DNA of 64,000 bases from Limisalsivibrio acetivorans (lineage in GTDB: Bacteria; Chrysiogenota; Deferribacteres; Deferribacterales; Geovibrionaceae). Below are positions 62,599-64,000 of the stretch, piece by piece. The notes under the pieces were generated by a model. That model did not search any database, had not been told where the DNA came from, and saw only the letters and a list, made by a program, of their open reading frames with translations. The stretch's first letter is position 1. Every line of letters begins with the position of its first letter. The stretch lies in NCBI RefSeq assembly GCF_000421105.1, contig NZ_ATWF01000001.1:964930-1028929 (forward strand). The letters run 5' to 3'. The position numbers and the translations under genes were made by a program.

Positions 62599-63885
62599 TT
62601 AACCCCCGGGGAGGGTTCTTACATCGATATACTTACCTGAGAATACCTTATTTGCCGCCTTTAGTATATCCCCACTCTCCACAGAACTGATTTTTTCCAG
62701 AAAATCATGGTAGTAGGCGGGGATTCCGAGGGTGTAGGAATATCCGATATCCCTTGCCTCGCTGGAGCTTCGCTCCCTCTGGAAGGCTGTCTGGCTCTTC
62801 AGCCTGTTCTTAGCTCTCTCTATGCTTTTCTCGCCTATATATTCCCCGAGTTCCGGAATAAAGGAATCCAGATACCTAACAACCTCGTCACTCTTCCCTT
62901 CACTGCAGGTATAGGTGAATATGAATGAACCCCCATGCTTAAGGCCCAGATAGCCTGCATTAATGGAGTTCACGATGCCCAGCTCGTGCTTGAGCTTTGA
63001 ATTAAGCACAGAGAATTCACCACCAGCGATAATCTCGGAGAGCACCTCAAAGGAATAGAGCATATCCGTTTCAACATCGGGTGCGGGGTATGCCACAACA
63101 CCATACTCCTGGCTAACACCACGCTCGAAGGTTTTTACGATATTACCCTGCAGTCCCCTGTTCGCCTCGCCGGAGTAGCGACTGCCGGCCCCCTCCTTAT
63201 CATCCCTTTCAAAGTATTTAACGGCGAGCTTGAGGGCCTCTTTCTTATCCATATCACCCGCAATAACGAGTGTCATGTTCTCCGGATGGTAGTAGTGATT
63301 GTAGTAATCAAGGAGCTGTTCCCTTGTGAAGGAGAGCACGTTCTCCTCGGTTCCGATAACCTCACGCTCGTAGGGGGAGGACTTGAAAAGCTCCCTGTAA
63401 AGATAGACCCACATGTCATAGGTGGGCCTGTCAAACTTGCGCTTTATTTCCTGAACAACAACGGGCTTCTCCTTCTCGATCTCCTCTGGAAGGAACTTCG
63501 CATCGAACAGCATCTCGCTGAGGACATTAAAGGCTGTCTCGGCGTTCTTTGATGGCATAGTGATATAGTAGAAGGTGTAGTCCTTGCTGGTGGCGGCGTT
63601 CATGCTTCCGCCGGAGCTCTCAACCGTTCTGTCTATATCACCGGGTTCGAAGGATTTCGTTCCCTTGAAAACCATGTGCTCAAGGAAATGGGAGATCCCG
63701 TTGTTCTTATCGTTCTCATTCACCGCACCTGTTTTCATCCATACCTGAACAGAAGCCACCTTCATATCCGGCATATTGCGGTAAACAACATCAATTCCGT
63801 TTTTCAGTTCAAATCTTTCCACTGACGCGTTCAATACAGACCCCGTTAAAATTATGAGCCAGAACGTCAGGAGGATTACTCTCAT
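62599..63885 (-). CDS. M16 family zinc peptidase
   Basis: This 428-residue protein has an N-terminal signal-type segment and the inverted zinc motif HFLEH with the distal Glu in KEKPVVVQEIKR. The C-terminal half is the non-catalytic M16 repeat. It is of the processing-peptidase/PqqL type and likely periplasmic. Its start overlaps the stop of the preceding gene (ATGA), so it belongs to a longer operon entering from the right edge, and the STAND-type gene follows. Confidence 0.9.
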   Translation of the reverse strand: MRVILLTFWLIILTGSVLNASVERFELKNGIDVVYRNMPDMKVASVQVWMKTGAVNENDKNNGISHFLEHMVFKGTKSFEPGDIDRTVESSGGSMNAATSKDYTFYYITMPSKNAETAFNVLSEMLFDAKFLPEEIEKEKPVVVQEIKRKFDRPTYDMWVYLYRELFKSSPYEREVIGTEENVLSFTREQLLDYYNHYYHPENMTLVIAGDMDKKEALKLAVKYFERDDKEGAGSRYSGEANRGLQGNIVKTFERGVSQEYGVVAYPAPDVETDMLYSFEVLSEIIAGGEFSVLNSKLKHELGIVNSINAGYLGLKHGGSFIFTYTCSEGKSDEVVRYLDSFIPELGEYIGEKSIERAKNRLKSQTAFQRERSSSEARDIGYSYTLGIPAYYHDFLEKISSVESGDILKAANKVFSGKYIDVRTLPGG

Positions 63886-64000
63886 CCCTTTACCTCGTAT
63901 CTGTCCGCCACTGTGGCAAACATCTCTATTATTACGTTGAAGGGAACCAGAGAATCAATCTCTTCGTTTCTGGCGGATTCCATGAACCTGTCGTAGTTTT
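63882..64000 (-). CDS. 3' end of an upstream gene, cut by window edge
   Basis: The minus frame from the edge to TGA at 63882 encodes the last 38 residues of a protein (ending VIIEMFATVADRYEVKG). It overlaps the M16 start by ATGA, so it is a real, coupled gene. Too little is present to name it. Confidence 0.75.
   Translation of the reverse strand, partial: NYDRFMESARNEEIDSLVPFNVIIEMFATVADRYEVKG

Overview
The window looks like chromosome from a Gram-negative anaerobe or microaerophile with heavy investment in c-type cytochromes. The gene set fits a Deferribacteres-type organism (Geovibrio/Denitrovibrio relatives) or a similar metal- or nitrate-respiring lineage; this is an inference from content, not a taxonomic search. 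The supporting genes are a ferredoxin-dependent 2-oxoacid oxidoreductase, an archaeal-type split glutamate synthase with ferredoxin domains, a superoxide reductase, FeoAB, a cobalamin-dependent MetH, a 23S rRNA methyltransferase with an Fe-S cluster, and two signalling proteins with periplasmic c-heme motifs. No CRISPR array, insertion sequence or prophage is visible.

Region 1 (about 1-11590, minus strand) is the highlight. It is one tightly coupled operon of nine genes that can be read as a complete electron route from quinol to the cell surface: an inner-membrane anchored octaheme cytochrome, a b-type cytochrome, a membrane-anchored triheme cytochrome, an NHL beta-propeller, a 28-heme periplasmic cytochrome, a thioredoxin-like/TPR protein, an octaheme cytochrome with an N-terminal beta domain, an outer-membrane lipoprotein cytochrome, and an outer-membrane beta-barrel cut by the window edge. 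I count 52 CXXCH sites plus four expanded CX3CH/CX4CH sites.

Region 2 (11.5-16.7 kb) holds a DUF3795 protein, a chain of palindromes and direct repeats, tRNA-Pro(UGG) with a strong promoter, KorAB, a TRIC/UPF0126 channel, a YgbA-type nitrosative-stress protein behind a Crp/Fnr-type box centred near -41, and a 26-residue membrane peptide. Region 3 (16.7-22 kb) is the three-gene glutamate synthase operon, with a long leader that carries a possible leader peptide, a terminator-like hairpin and dyads over the promoter. KorAB makes 2-oxoglutarate from succinyl-CoA (or the reverse) with ferredoxin, and this glutamate synthase consumes 2-oxoglutarate, so the two loci are metabolically linked.

Region 4 (22-33.5 kb) is mostly signalling: an HDOD protein and histidine kinase, a heme-containing chemoreceptor in an operon with a PAS/GGDEF/EAL protein, a compact SRAP-like protein, a TDT/SLAC1 transporter and two RNA methyltransferases. 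Region 5 (33.5-39.4 kb) is the F1Fo ATP synthase operon (b', b, delta, alpha, gamma, beta, epsilon), with the a and c subunits encoded elsewhere. Region 6 (39.9-50 kb) has a diguanylate cyclase, a 300-bp structured spacer with a perfect 42-bp duplication, an MBL hydrolase/anti-sigma-like ATPase pair, phosphomannomutase, IspG, a heme-motif GGDEF/EAL protein and a CRP-type regulator. Region 7 (50-64 kb) has an M3 oligopeptidase, a class II photolyase, MetH, superoxide reductase, FeoAB with a candidate Fur site, a STAND-type NTPase with kinesin-light-chain TPRs, and an M16 peptidase.
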